This document shows positions 1 to 6,532 of a DNA stretch of 6,595 nucleotides, piece by piece (within the stretch, counting starts at the first letter, position 1; the number at the start of each line of letters is the position of its first letter). The DNA is from Bacillota bacterium. Its GTDB lineage: Bacteria > Bacillota > Clostridia > Lachnospirales > Lachnospiraceae. Position numbers and translations under genes: made by a program. Where the stretch lies: NCBI GenBank assembly GCA_023435505.1, contig JAEYRR010000322.1, positions 1 through 6,595 of the forward strand, in the 5' to 3' direction. The notes under the pieces were generated by a model. The model ran no database searches, was not told the origin of the DNA, and saw nothing but the letters and a program-made list of their open reading frames with translations.

Positions 1-908
1 ATACGATTGCCCGTAATAGTTCTATCAGATATCTGTTGATGAACAAGGAAGCTGTTAAGGCTGGATTATCTTTAACGGATGAAGAGAAAGAACAAGTGAA
101 GAAGGAAGCAACTGCGTTTTATGATGCCATGAGTGCCGATCATAAGAAGCGTGCTGGTTTCTCCTTAGAGGAGTTAACAGAGTATAAGCTGGTAATGGCT
201 TTGGCAAACAAATACATCGATCAGAAAAAGGCAGGTTACAAGATTACTAACGATACGTTGGAAACTCCTATCAAAAAGGAAGATTATGATGAGATGAAAT
301 TCAAAGTAATCGTAGCCCCTACTTCAACTGCTACTTCAGATTCTGATGAGGCTAAAAAATTTGATGATAAAACTTTAGCAACATACAAAGCCCAGATGGA
401 AGCATATCTGAAAGATGCGAAGGCTGGTAAGGACATGTCCACACTTGTAGCAGAGAAAGACTCTACTATTTATACTTATATGGAAACTACCCTTAAGCGC
501 AGTGATTCAACCTACCAGAAACTTCTGGATGCTCTTGAGCCACTTCAGAATGGTGAATTAGGTGAGTATGTGATCGAGGATGACAAAGCTTATTATATTG
601 TCCAGATGGTAGATAGAAATACTACAGAGAATTACGATTCTGCTGTTGAGAATGCTGTAGCTAGCAAAGAAGAAGAGTTACTTAATACTGAGTTAAATAA
701 ATTAATGACAGAGTATGATGTTAAGATCGGTTCCGGTTGGGACAAGGTTGAGATTGGAAATACTGTTATTTATCCAGGAGAAGATATTACTGAATTTACC
801 ACAGGTGTAGATACTGATTCAGAGGATGATGCTGATGTTGATGCTTCTGCATCTGCTGAACCTTCTACGTCACCGGTTGCTTCTGCTTCACCAGCAGCAA
901 CCAAATAA
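1..908 (+). CDS. PrsA/SurA-like foldase (parvulin-type peptidyl-prolyl isomerase family), 3' part
   Basis: The reading frame (codons from base 3) is open to the left edge with no stop. The first possible starts (TTG at 36, ATG at 39) have no ribosome-binding site and sit mid-protein, so the gene is cut by the window; 301 residues are visible. The visible part starts with a charged helical region resembling SurA/PrsA N-domains (EEKEQVKKEA, then EELTEYKLVMALANKYIDQ). A stretch resembling a parvulin domain follows (visible residues about 100-206), beginning MKFKVIVAP and ending LQNGELGEYVIEDDKAYYIV, which recalls the family's closing strand. The tail (about 269-301) is acidic, then Ser/Ala/Pro-rich. 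Known members assist folding of secreted proteins outside the membrane; a lipoprotein or secreted location is inferred, because the signal peptide is off-window. The conserved parvulin histidines are absent, so isomerase activity is doubtful. It is followed by its own terminator and is not part of the sugar operon. Family assignment is moderate. Confidence 0.6.
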   Translation, partial: TIARNSSIRYLLMNKEAVKAGLSLTDEEKEQVKKEATAFYDAMSADHKKRAGFSLEELTEYKLVMALANKYIDQKKAGYKITNDTLETPIKKEDYDEMKFKVIVAPTSTATSDSDEAKKFDDKTLATYKAQMEAYLKDAKAGKDMSTLVAEKDSTIYTYMETTLKRSDSTYQKLLDALEPLQNGELGEYVIEDDKAYYIVQMVDRNTTENYDSAVENAVASKEEELLNTELNKLMTEYDVKIGSGWDKVEIGNTVIYPGEDITEFTTGVDTDSEDDADVDASASAEPSTSPVASASPAATK

Positions 909-928
909 GAGAGAGAAGAAAGACTATG

Positions 929-963
929 AAAGAGCTGTTGTTTTGAACAACAGCTCTTTTTTT
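929..963 (+). terminator. Intrinsic terminator of the foldase-like gene
   Basis: A 14-bp perfect stem (929-942 pairing with 946-959) closes on a 3-base TTG loop. The right arm runs straight into a T-run (957-963). It begins 21 bases after the TAA stop at 906-908. This is a textbook Rho-independent terminator and separates the foldase-like gene from the sugar operon. Confidence 0.93.
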
Positions 964-1016
964 GGCTAAGGGTACTTTATTAACGGGTGTATGTCCCAAA
1001 CAAGAACACATTTTTC

Positions 1017-1045
1017 CATTTCTTAACCTTCTCAATGCATTTCTT
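1017..1045 (+). promoter_or_regulatory. Candidate activator operator: direct repeat CATTTCTT x2
   Basis: CATTTCTT occurs at 1017-1024 and again at 1038-1045, same orientation, start to start 21 bp apart (two helical turns). The matching T two bases upstream of each copy extends the likeness. The second copy overlaps the place where the -35 box would lie for the -10 at 1063. AraC-family activators typically bind direct-repeat half-sites about 21 bp apart, with the proximal one touching the -35 element, and an AraC-type gene end is present at the right edge. The repeat and spacing are seen; the role is inferred. Short repeats arise by chance in AT-rich DNA. Confidence 0.35.
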
Positions 1046-1068
1046 CAGTAAGTTGAATGTTGTATTAT
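1040..1068 (+). promoter_or_regulatory. Candidate sigma-A promoter of the sugar operon
   Basis: TATTAT at 1063-1068 is a good -10 (5 of 6 to TATAAT). A 17-bp spacer puts the -35 at TTTCTT (1040-1045), a poor match to TTGACA, as is usual for promoters that need an activator. Transcription would start near 1075, giving a leader of about 55 bases before the ATG at 1130. TTGAAT at 1053-1058 looks like a -35 but has no suitable -10 at 16-18 bp. I see no clear catabolite-repression (cre) site in the 909-1129 gap. Confidence 0.35.
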
Positions 1069-1129
1069 TTAGACAGAAGTAAAAATACAAGCTAACAAAT
1101 TAAAGATCTATGTATGAAGGAGGATTTAT

Positions 1130-2476
1130 ATGAAACATAGGCTTCTAAGCACACTTTTATGTGTGGCATTGATTTCTGCTATGATTGCAGGATGTGGTAA
1201 AAACAATAATCCTACCACTACTTCACCAAGTCCTAAGGCAAGTGAAGCAGCAACAAAAACTCCAGATGCGACTCAAAAGCCAGATGCAACTCAGACACCA
1301 GCTGGAGAACCTGTAACAATTACATACGCACTGTGGGATACGAATCAAGCCAAATTACTTAAGACAGTAGCTGATGAATTTACAGCAAAGAATCCTAATA
1401 TCAAGATTGATATTCAGGTTACTAGCTGGGATACATATTGGACCGCATTAGAAGCCGCAGCTACAGGTGGCACCTTACCTGATACATTTTGGATGCATAC
1501 GAATAACATTTACTACTATGGATCAAATGATCAGTTGTTAGATATAACACCTTATATCGAGAAAAGTGATTTAGTTGACTTGAAAAATTATCCACAAGGC
1601 TTAGATGATATTTATAATATCAATGGTAAACAATGTGCAATTCCAAAGGATTATGACACAATCGGTCTTTGGTACAATAAGACTTTATTTGATAAAGCTG
1701 GAATCAAATATCCAGATGAAACTTGGACTTGGGATACTTTAGCAGACGCTGCTAAGAAGCTTACGACAGGTGATGGAAAACAATATGGTTTCTGTGCTGG
1801 CTTACATAATCAAGAAGGTTATTACAACTTCGTATACCAGAATGGTGGCGAGATTATCACTGCTGATAAGAAATCTGGTTATGATGAAGAAAAAACGATT
1901 GCAGGTATTCAAAGATACTTTGATTTTGTAAAGGATGGTACATCTCCAGTGATTTACGACGATGCTGCTCGTTCTGAAGCTATTCAGAATGGTTTGGTTG
2001 CAATGGGAATGTTTGGATCTTGGAACTTATCTGCATTTGCTGCAAATGAATTCATGACTAAGAACTTTGATGTTGCAATTCTTCCTTCTGCACCAGACGG
2101 AACTCGTGCTTCTATCTTTAACGGACTTGGTAATGCAATTGCTGCAAATTGTAAACATCCAGATGAAGCTTGGAAATGGGTTGAGTACTTAAGTAGCAAA
2201 GAAGGACAAGAAAGACAGGCAGAACTTGGTATTGCTATTTCAGCTTATAATGGAACAGCAGATAAATTTACAGCAGCTTATCCAATGTTCAATGCTAAAT
2301 GTTATATTGACATGGTAGAATATGCTAAGATTCGTCCATATTCAAATCAGACAACCGTATGGGAAGATAAATCATATGAATTATTGAAGAAAGCTTACGC
2401 AGGAGAAGAGGATACTAAGACAGCTTGTGAAGCTGTAGCCAAAATGATGAATGAGGCTTTGGCGGCTGAACAATAA
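1130..2476 (+). CDS. ABC transporter sugar-binding lipoprotein (CUT1, SBP family 1)
   Basis: This 448-residue extracytoplasmic receptor captures an oligosaccharide and delivers it to the membrane permeases encoded next. A lipoprotein signal peptide is clear: MKHR, a hydrophobic stretch (residues 5-20), then lipobox I-A-G-C with Cys22 as the lipid-modified residue. A Thr/Pro/Lys/Ala-rich spacer (23-60) precedes the globular domain. The mature fold starts at VTITYALWDTNQ (62-73) and contains family-1 hallmarks such as the Asp/Thr/Trp-rich region at 100-126 and LWYNKTLFDKAGI (180-192) followed by TWTWDTLADAAKKL. Many Trp/Tyr residues suit sugar stacking. The start is fixed by AAGGAGG (1117-1123) six bases upstream. 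Length is normal for the family. Ligand specificity cannot be read from the sequence; the adjoining alpha-galactosidase suggests alpha-galactosides such as raffinose, stachyose or melibiose. It is the first gene of the operon, and a hairpin separates it from the permeases. Confidence 0.93.
   Translation: MKHRLLSTLLCVALISAMIAGCGKNNNPTTTSPSPKASEAATKTPDATQKPDATQTPAGEPVTITYALWDTNQAKLLKTVADEFTAKNPNIKIDIQVTSWDTYWTALEAAATGGTLPDTFWMHTNNIYYYGSNDQLLDITPYIEKSDLVDLKNYPQGLDDIYNINGKQCAIPKDYDTIGLWYNKTLFDKAGIKYPDETWTWDTLADAAKKLTTGDGKQYGFCAGLHNQEGYYNFVYQNGGEIITADKKSGYDEEKTIAGIQRYFDFVKDGTSPVIYDDAARSEAIQNGLVAMGMFGSWNLSAFAANEFMTKNFDVAILPSAPDGTRASIFNGLGNAIAANCKHPDEAWKWVEYLSSKEGQERQAELGIAISAYNGTADKFTAAYPMFNAKCYIDMVEYAKIRPYSNQTTVWEDKSYELLKKAYAGEEDTKTACEAVAKMMNEALAAEQ
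1262..1297 (+). repeat. Two tandem 18-bp repeats in the lipoprotein spacer
   Basis: Two 18-bp units (1262-1279 and 1280-1297), both beginning CCAGATGC, encode PDATQK and PDATQT; a third decayed unit may continue as PAGE. They lie in the flexible spacer between lipidated Cys22 and the sugar-binding domain. This is a small in-frame duplication that could vary spacer length between strains. Confidence 0.7.
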
Positions 2477-2485
2477 GTAGTATAC

Positions 2486-2514
2486 AAATGCGGTAGTCTA
2501 GGCTACCGCATTTT
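2486..2514 (+). terminator. Intercistronic hairpin, weak terminator or mRNA-stabilising element
   Basis: An 11-bp perfect stem (2486-2496 with 2503-2513) with a 6-base loop lies 9 bases after the binding-protein stop. Only four Ts follow (2511-2514, three of them in the stem) before CTGATAGG, so termination is probably partial. The permease ribosome-binding site starts just downstream at 2521. Such hairpins between binding-protein and permease genes (as known for malE-malF) raise receptor levels over channel levels by attenuating read-through or protecting the upstream mRNA 3' end. The structure is seen; the effect is inferred. Confidence 0.7.
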
Positions 2515-2530
2515 CTGATAGGAGTGGACT

Positions 2531-3433
2531 ATGAGAAAGACAAGAGTGAATATGATAAAAAGGAATGAGCGGCGTTGGGCATATTTTATGATAGCTCCTA
2601 CGATTGTGGGACTGCTGATATTAAACATCATTCCAATATTTCAAACAATGTACCTGAGTTTTTTCAAAAGCGGGGCATTTGGCAAAGGAAATATATTTAT
2701 ATGGTTTGATAATTACAAGAAGATGTTTGCGGATTCACAGGTTTGGTGTGCAGTCCGGAACACTTTAGCATATACATGCTTAGTGGTACCTATTACGACC
2801 ATTATTGCTCTTTTGCTGGCAGTAGCTTTTAATGGAAAGGTAAAGGGTAAAGGGGTCTACAGAACGATTTATTTCATTCCAATGGTAGCGGCTCCTGCTG
2901 CTGTAAATATGGTGTGGAGATGGTTATATAACGAACAGTATGGGTTAATCAATCATTTGCTAGAAAAATTGGGAATAGGTGCAGTTAGATGGATTGATGA
3001 TCCTAGAGTAGCATTATTTTCCGTTGCTATCATTGGTATTTGGAGTAGTATTGGGTACAGTATGGTGCTATTACTTGCAGGTTTACAGGAAATCCCAAGG
3101 GATTATTATGAAGCATCTAATATTGATGGTGCTAGTAAAGTGAAGCAGTTCTTTAAAATTACAGTACCGCTGATTTCTCCTACCTTATTTTTTGTGTTGA
3201 TAACAAGTATTATAACTGCAATGCAGGTGTTTGACGTGGTATATATGTTGATAGATGGAGCCAGCCCTTCTTATGACAGTACAGTTTCACTGGTTTATCT
3301 CTTTTATAATAATTCCTTTAGATATACGAACAAGGGGTATGGATCAGCTATTGTTATGCTTCTTCTGGTAATCATTATGATTTTTACCATTGCTCAGACA
3401 AAATTACAGAAAAAATGGGTTAAATATATGTAA
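2531..3433 (+). CDS. ABC transporter permease, CUT1 MalF-like subunit
   Basis: This 300-residue inner-membrane protein forms one half of the sugar channel. It starts with a basic cytoplasmic end (MRKTRVNMIKRNERR), then a first membrane helix (about 17-40, containing APTIVGLLILNIIP), typical of MalF/UgpA/LacF-type subunits without the extra MalF helices. Further hydrophobic segments lie near 76-100, 110-130, 160-184, 214-236 and 271-290, giving six helices. The ATPase-docking EAA loop is EASNIDGASKVKQFFKITVP (194-213), with E194, A195, D199, G200 and P213 at the conserved places. The start at 2531 has GGAG (2521-2524) six bases upstream; Met8 is an alternative without a better site. It lies 54 bp after the binding-protein gene and 11 bp before the second permease. 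The neighbouring alpha-galactosidase suggests an alpha-galactoside substrate, but permease sequence alone does not show this. Confidence 0.93.
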   Translation: MRKTRVNMIKRNERRWAYFMIAPTIVGLLILNIIPIFQTMYLSFFKSGAFGKGNIFIWFDNYKKMFADSQVWCAVRNTLAYTCLVVPITTIIALLLAVAFNGKVKGKGVYRTIYFIPMVAAPAAVNMVWRWLYNEQYGLINHLLEKLGIGAVRWIDDPRVALFSVAIIGIWSSIGYSMVLLLAGLQEIPRDYYEASNIDGASKVKQFFKITVPLISPTLFFVLITSIITAMQVFDVVYMLIDGASPSYDSTVSLVYLFYNNSFRYTNKGYGSAIVMLLLVIIMIFTIAQTKLQKKWVKYM

Positions 3434-3437
3434 GGAG
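3432..3437 (+). promoter_or_regulatory. Ribosome-binding site overlapping the upstream stop codon
   Basis: AAGGAG (3432-3437) shares its first two bases with the TAA stop of the first permease (3431-3433) and sits seven bases before the ATG at 3445. A ribosome ending on the first permease is therefore placed at the start of the second. This favours coupled translation and 1:1 subunit output, as the heterodimeric channel needs. Confidence 0.75.
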
Positions 3438-3444
3438 TGGCCAT

Positions 3445-4272
3445 ATGAAGAGAAAAAGAGGTTCAAGTGTTATTTTACATACTGTGCTAATTTTAGGCGC
3501 ATTCATAATGATTATGCCATTTTTGTGGATGGTTCTTACGTCGCTTAAGACTGTTACTGAATCCACATCTATGAACCCATTTATATTTTTTCCAAAGAAA
3601 TTACATTGGGAGAATTTATGGGAAGCTCTTAAACAAAGTGATTTTTTAAGATTATATTTTAATACATTTGCGACGATCTTTATTCGAGTATTGTGCGCAG
3701 TATTGTTTAGTGCTATGGCCGCTTATGCCTTCGCACGACTTGACTTTCCATTTAAGAACTTTTTATTTGGGTTAGTATTATTTCAAATGATGGTTCCATC
3801 ACAAATATTTATTATACCTCAATACTTAATGGTAGACGCCCTTGGCATGAGAAATACGATTTTTGCCCTCGTATTTCCAGGATTGGTAAGTGCATTTGGA
3901 ACCTTCCTTTTAAGACAGTTCTTTATGGGACTGCCAAAGGAATTGGAGGATTCCGCAAAACTAGATGGATGTAATGTATGGCAGACATTCTGGAAAGTTA
4001 TGTTGCCTCTTACGAAATCAGGTTTAGTAGCCTTATCCATCTTTACAGCCTTATTCTCATTTAAAGAATTAATGTGGCCATTGGTTGTTAACTCGACGAC
4101 AGAATCAGCAACTTTATCATCCGAACTTGCTAAGATTTCCAGTGCATACTCAGTACAATATCCACGGCTTATGTCTGCTGCATTGTTGGCAATTTGGCCT
4201 ATCATGTTGATTTATGTTATATTCCAGAAACAGTTTATTGAGGGAGTTGCAACATCAGGAGGAAAATTGTAG
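3445..4272 (+). CDS. ABC transporter permease, CUT1 MalG-like subunit
   Basis: This 275-residue membrane protein is the second half of the channel. A basic start (MKRKRG) leads into the first helix (about 9-33, with IMIMPFLWMVLTSLK, a MalG-family hallmark). Further helices lie near 72-97, 104-127, 137-158, 190-209 and 240-261. The EAA loop reads DSAKLDGCNVWQTFWKVMLP (169-188); the usual first Glu-Ala is Asp169-Ser170 here, while A171, D174, G175 and P188 are kept. The C-terminus QKQFIEGVATSGGKL matches the family's typical ending (Q-x-x-F-x-x-G-x-x-x-G), a region that touches the ATPase in MalG. The length is standard. Its last codons also contain the ribosome-binding site of the next gene, and its TAG stop touches the next ATG with no gap. 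No ATPase gene follows, so this transporter presumably uses a shared MsmX/MsmK-type subunit. Confidence 0.93.
   Translation: MKRKRGSSVILHTVLILGAFIMIMPFLWMVLTSLKTVTESTSMNPFIFFPKKLHWENLWEALKQSDFLRLYFNTFATIFIRVLCAVLFSAMAAYAFARLDFPFKNFLFGLVLFQMMVPSQIFIIPQYLMVDALGMRNTIFALVFPGLVSAFGTFLLRQFFMGLPKELEDSAKLDGCNVWQTFWKVMLPLTKSGLVALSIFTALFSFKELMWPLVVNSTTESATLSSELAKISSAYSVQYPRLMSAALLAIWPIMLIYVIFQKQFIEGVATSGGKL
4257..4262 (+). promoter_or_regulatory. Alpha-galactosidase ribosome-binding site inside the permease gene
   Basis: AGGAGG (4257-4262) is embedded in the last codons of the MalG-like permease, ten bases before the ATG at 4273, which directly follows the permease TAG (4270-4272). This supports 4273 as the start and suggests that enzyme translation is coupled to the end of permease translation. 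Spacing of ten is slightly long but workable. Confidence 0.75.
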
Positions 4273-6483
4273 ATGTCGATTATTTACAGCAATGAGTCGA
4301 AGGAAATACATTTATATAATGACCAGATTAGTTACATCATACAGATTTTACATAATGGTCAATTAGGTAATTTATATTATGGAAAAAGAATTCACCATAA
4401 AGATGATTTTTCTTATCTACTTGAAGGAGGACTACGTTCATTAGCAGTCTATAATAAGGAAAATTATTATTTCATGAGTCAACAATATACGAAGATGGAA
4501 TATCCATGTATAGGTACAGGTGATTTTCGTCAGCCAGCTATTGAAGTTCGGCAAGAGAATGGTAGTGAAATTATTAATTTTATGTATGAAGATCATAGAA
4601 TTTATAGTGGGAAAAAAGGTCTTAAGGGACTACCAGCGGTATATACAGAGTCTGACGAGGAAGCGGAAACATTGGAGATTCGTATGACAGACTCGTTGTT
4701 AGGACTTACCTGTATTCTTACCTATACCATATTTCGCGACTATCCTGTTATTATTAGAAGTGTTCAGGTGGAAAATAGAGGCGAGCAAAAAGTGATTTTG
4801 GAGCGGGTACTTAGTGCGAATGTAGATTTACCCGATGCAGATTATGAGATGGTTCATCTTGCTGGCGCTTGGTCTAGAGAACGTCATATAAAAGAACGTC
4901 ATTTGGAACAAGGTCTACAGGGTATTGGAAGCAGATGTGGAATCAGTAGTGCGGAACATAATCCATTTCTTGCAGTCAAACGCCCGGATGCCACAGAACA
5001 AAGCGGTGAAGTATATGGGTTTAGTCTTATTTACAGTGGTAATCATATCGAACAAATTGAAGTAGATTCCTGCAATGTAGCAAGAATTCAATTAGGGATT
5101 AACCCTGGAGGATTTCAATGGACACTGAAAACAGGGGAGTCTTTCCAAAGTCCTGAGGCTGTAATGGTATATTCCAATCAAGGATTAAATGGAATGAGCC
5201 AAGTATATCATAAATTGTATCGCACTCGATTGGTTCGTGGACAATGGCGTGATAAGCCACGTCCTATCCTGATTAATAATTGGGAGGCAACTGGTGCTGT
5301 ATTTACAGAAGATACAATTTTAAGCATTGCCAAAACGGGAAAAGAGCTCGGGATGGAGTTATTTGTTCTGGATGACGGTTGGTTTGGGAATAGAGATAAT
5401 GATCATTCAGGTCTAGGTGATTGGTATGTGACAAATTATAACAAGCTACCTAATGGTATAGAAGGTGTTGCTAGAAAAGTAAAGGCATTGGGTATGGATT
5501 TCGGATTATGGTTTGAGCCTGAGATGGTTAATAAAGACTCCGATTTGTACCGTATGCATCCAGACTGGATTCTTTGTGCACCAGGTCGAACACCATCCCC
5601 AGCAAGGAATCAATATGTGTTGGACTTTTCTAGGCAAGAGGTAGTGGATTATATCTATGAGATGATGTGCAATGTGTTGGAACGTGCAGAGATTTCTTAT
5701 GTCAAATGGGATATGAACCGTTACATTACAGAGTGTTATTCGATTGATAAATTACCAGAAGATCAAGGAAAGGTATATCATCAATATATTTTAGGGGTAT
5801 ATCAATTATATGAGCGGTTAATAGAAAAGTTTCCTTACATTTTATTTGAATCCTGTTCCAGTGGAGGGGCAAGATTTGATCCAGGTATGTTATATTATGC
5901 ACCCCAAACATGGACCAGCGATAATACGGATGCTATAGAGCGCATTAAGATTCAATATGGAACTTCAATCGTGTATCCACTTTCTACTATGGGGGCTCAT
6001 GTATCGGAAAGTCCAAATCAACAGGTTGGACGTATGACACCATTAGAGACCAGAGGAAATGTTGCAATGTTTGGTGAATTTGGATATGAACTGGATCTGA
6101 ATAAATTGACAGACCACGAGAAAGAAATAGTTAAGAGTCAGGTTGAGTTTGTTAAAGCTCACCGAGATTTAATTCGTGAAGGTACCTTTTATCGTCTACA
6201 AAGTCCATGGGAATATGAGGACAGTGCATGGATGGTAGTGTCAGAGGATAAAAAAGAAGCATTGGTTGGCTATTACTGTATACATGCCCAATCAAATGAC
6301 GCTTTTAAACGATTATATCTGGTTGGTCTAGATTCTAAGAAAAAATACAGAATTGATGGAAAAGCTGGAAGACTGTATGGTGGAGATGAACTAATGCATA
6401 CTGGCTTGACTATCGTGAATGATGAGTTATGTATCGGTAGAAGTGATTACAGTTCCGTAGTTTACTATATCTATGAGGAGTAA
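4273..6483 (+). CDS. Alpha-galactosidase, glycoside hydrolase family 36
   Basis: This enzyme hydrolyses terminal alpha-1,6-linked galactose from melibiose, raffinose, stachyose or galactomannan fragments, by a retaining mechanism. At 736 residues it has the usual length of large bacterial GH36 enzymes (RafA/AgaN/MelA type). An N-terminal beta-sandwich (about 1-320) is followed by the (beta/alpha)8 catalytic barrel (about 325-640) and a C-terminal beta domain. Visible active-site motifs are NNWEAT (335-340), LDDGWFG (366-372, with D367/D368 that hold the galactose in the family), LWFEPEMV (412-419), KWDMNR (478-483, nucleophile D480), ESCSSGGARFD (526-536) and SDNTDAIERI (549-558, acid/base D550). 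All catalytic residues are present. There is no signal peptide or membrane helix, so it works in the cytoplasm on imported sugar. It is the last gene of the operon and is followed by a strong terminator. The ATG abuts the permease stop. Product and family are secure; the exact natural substrate is not. Confidence 0.97.
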   Translation: MSIIYSNESKEIHLYNDQISYIIQILHNGQLGNLYYGKRIHHKDDFSYLLEGGLRSLAVYNKENYYFMSQQYTKMEYPCIGTGDFRQPAIEVRQENGSEIINFMYEDHRIYSGKKGLKGLPAVYTESDEEAETLEIRMTDSLLGLTCILTYTIFRDYPVIIRSVQVENRGEQKVILERVLSANVDLPDADYEMVHLAGAWSRERHIKERHLEQGLQGIGSRCGISSAEHNPFLAVKRPDATEQSGEVYGFSLIYSGNHIEQIEVDSCNVARIQLGINPGGFQWTLKTGESFQSPEAVMVYSNQGLNGMSQVYHKLYRTRLVRGQWRDKPRPILINNWEATGAVFTEDTILSIAKTGKELGMELFVLDDGWFGNRDNDHSGLGDWYVTNYNKLPNGIEGVARKVKALGMDFGLWFEPEMVNKDSDLYRMHPDWILCAPGRTPSPARNQYVLDFSRQEVVDYIYEMMCNVLERAEISYVKWDMNRYITECYSIDKLPEDQGKVYHQYILGVYQLYERLIEKFPYILFESCSSGGARFDPGMLYYAPQTWTSDNTDAIERIKIQYGTSIVYPLSTMGAHVSESPNQQVGRMTPLETRGNVAMFGEFGYELDLNKLTDHEKEIVKSQVEFVKAHRDLIREGTFYRLQSPWEYEDSAWMVVSEDKKEALVGYYCIHAQSNDAFKRLYLVGLDSKKKYRIDGKAGRLYGGDELMHTGLTIVNDELCIGRSDYSSVVYYIYEE

Positions 6484-6532
6484 AAAGAAGTCGCTACAAA
6501 AGAATGACTCTTTATTGTAGCGACTTGTTTTT
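6482..6532. terminator. Bidirectional intrinsic terminator between convergent genes
   Basis: A perfect 12-bp stem (6488-6499 with 6515-6526) encloses a 15-base loop, which can itself pair AAGA (6500-6503) with TCTT (6509-6512). On the + strand it is followed by GTTTTTCT (6527-6534). On the - strand the A-run at 6482-6486 becomes a U-tract. It therefore ends both the alpha-galactosidase operon and the convergent gene to the right, whose stop lies at 6533-6535. Confidence 0.9.

Noticed and set aside
1034..1041. Palindrome AATGCATT in the control region
   Set aside because: It is only 8 bp, common in AT-rich DNA, and overlaps the better-supported direct repeat.
1085..1100. Possible catabolite-repression (cre) site around ATACAAGCTAACAAAT
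   Set aside because: It misses several fixed positions of the cre consensus, including the central CG, so it is not supportable.
1110..1133. 7-codon mini-ORF (ATG at 1110, TGA at 1131-1133) overlapping the binding-protein start
   Set aside because: It has no ribosome-binding site of its own and runs through the AAGGAGG that serves the ATG at 1130; probably chance.
1984..2199. 71-codon open frame on the - strand inside the binding-protein gene
   Set aside because: It is antisense to a well-supported gene, has no recognisable domain and is explained by the codon bias of the real gene.
3819..4205. 128-codon open frame on the - strand inside the second permease gene
   Set aside because: It mirrors the membrane-protein codons of the real gene; the product resembles no known family and no promoter or ribosome-binding site was seen.
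5726..5911. 61-codon open frame on the - strand inside the alpha-galactosidase gene
   Set aside because: It lies opposite conserved catalytic-domain sequence and shows no coding features of its own.
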